DNA of 44,386 nt from Oscillospiraceae bacterium. Lineage in GTDB: Bacteria > Bacillota > Clostridia > Oscillospirales > Oscillospiraceae. The position numbers and the translations under genes are program-made. The notes below the pieces were generated by a model. That model saw nothing but the letters and a program-made list of their open reading frames with translations. It was not told where the DNA came from and made no database searches. Location: positions 1 to 44,386 of the forward strand of contig JAISLF010000065.1 of NCBI GenBank assembly GCA_031260605.1, in the 5' to 3' direction. Positions 44,269-44,386 of this stretch are shown in pieces. The stretch's first letter is position 1. The number at the start of each line of letters is the position of its first letter.

Positions 44269-44386
44269 TTAATTATTTATCGAAAGAAAGTAATCAATAT
44301 AAGTACGAATAGCTTCTTCGCTACGTACAGCCTGAAAAGTGTGTGAGTTGTAGTTATATTTGTGTTCATTGCCGATGCGATATTTA
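44269..44386 (-). CDS. C-terminal end of a partial gene, unknown
   Basis: An open frame enters from the right edge and gives 38 codons before a TAA. The tail is rich in Tyr/Asn/Ile (HTFQAVRSEEAIRTY, then IDYFLSINN) and looks like a folded protein end rather than random frame. The AT-rich base use differs from trmK. Family not identifiable from so short a piece. Confidence 0.5.
   Translation of the reverse strand, partial: KYRIGNEHKYNYNSHTFQAVRSEEAIRTYIDYFLSINN

Overview
The window looks like chromosome from an uncultured gut-type member of the Clostridia (Firmicutes). The evidence is class A RNase P RNA, tRNA genes with encoded CCA ends, a GerW/YtfJ sporulation-type gene beside scpA/scpB, Firmicutes-style phosphate control genes, and near-consensus TTGACA-17-TATAAT promoters in front of stable RNAs. 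Host DNA is GC-rich. A mobile element (about 3.7-11.3 kb), a small-gene islet (34.6-35.6 kb) and the right edge are AT-richer. The species cannot be named from the sequence.

Layout. 1-480: partial copy A of a large non-coding repeat. 484-1645: a calcium/cation antiporter gene with its own promoter and terminator. 1675-3433: an ECF sigma factor and a membrane anti-sigma-like protein. 3589-11326: tRNA-Thr(CGT) carrying a 7.6-kb integrative mobilizable element bounded by 47-bp direct repeats. It holds a tyrosine integrase, a VirD4-like coupling ATPase, a zincin-like protein, two unknown genes, a serine recombinase, a MOBQ-type relaxase, an oriT-like site and a small relaxosome-type protein. 11333-14140: phosphatase-like, metallo-beta-lactamase-fold and nitroreductase genes, two tRNAs and rpsT. 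14250-15665: repeat copy B. 15687-23728: rpoC and rpoB, apart from the usual rplKAJL partners. 23812-24423: tRNA-Thr(GGT), tRNA-His and tRNA-Val. 24504-25232: a HAD hydrolase. 25305-32010: pstS-pstC-pstA-pstB-phoU-phoP-phoR behind Pho-box-like repeats. 32020-33247: wecB. 33272-34597: an rlmD-type methyltransferase. 34668-35638: three small zinc-ribbon genes behind two perfect dyads. 35712-39932: gerW, a DUF2953 gene, scpB, scpA, engB and fba; 39952-41286: a lipoprotein. 41381-41732: rnpB. 41831-42815: repeat copy C. 42816-44132: a TrmK-Nif3 fused reading frame. 44178-44386: a tiny membrane peptide and the tail of a partial gene.

How the genes work together. The pst/pho block is a complete phosphate uptake and sensing locus. 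The island at tRNA-Thr carries its own integration, nicking and coupling functions but no mating-pair genes, so it should borrow a helper's secretion channel. scpA/scpB serve chromosome condensation; engB, rpsT, rlmD, rnpB and trmK serve translation.

Most interesting: (1) the A/B/C family of roughly 1-1.4-kb GC-rich non-coding elements with inverted hairpin arms and embedded GTAG-headed REP palindromes; (2) a tRNA-Asn 3' half stacked directly behind the tRNA-Thr att site; (3) an IncQ-like oriT; (4) two genes whose best start codon is ATT; (5) a TrmK-Nif3 fusion that hinges on one base of an A7 run; (6) a promoter that runs straight into a terminator inside the mobile element.
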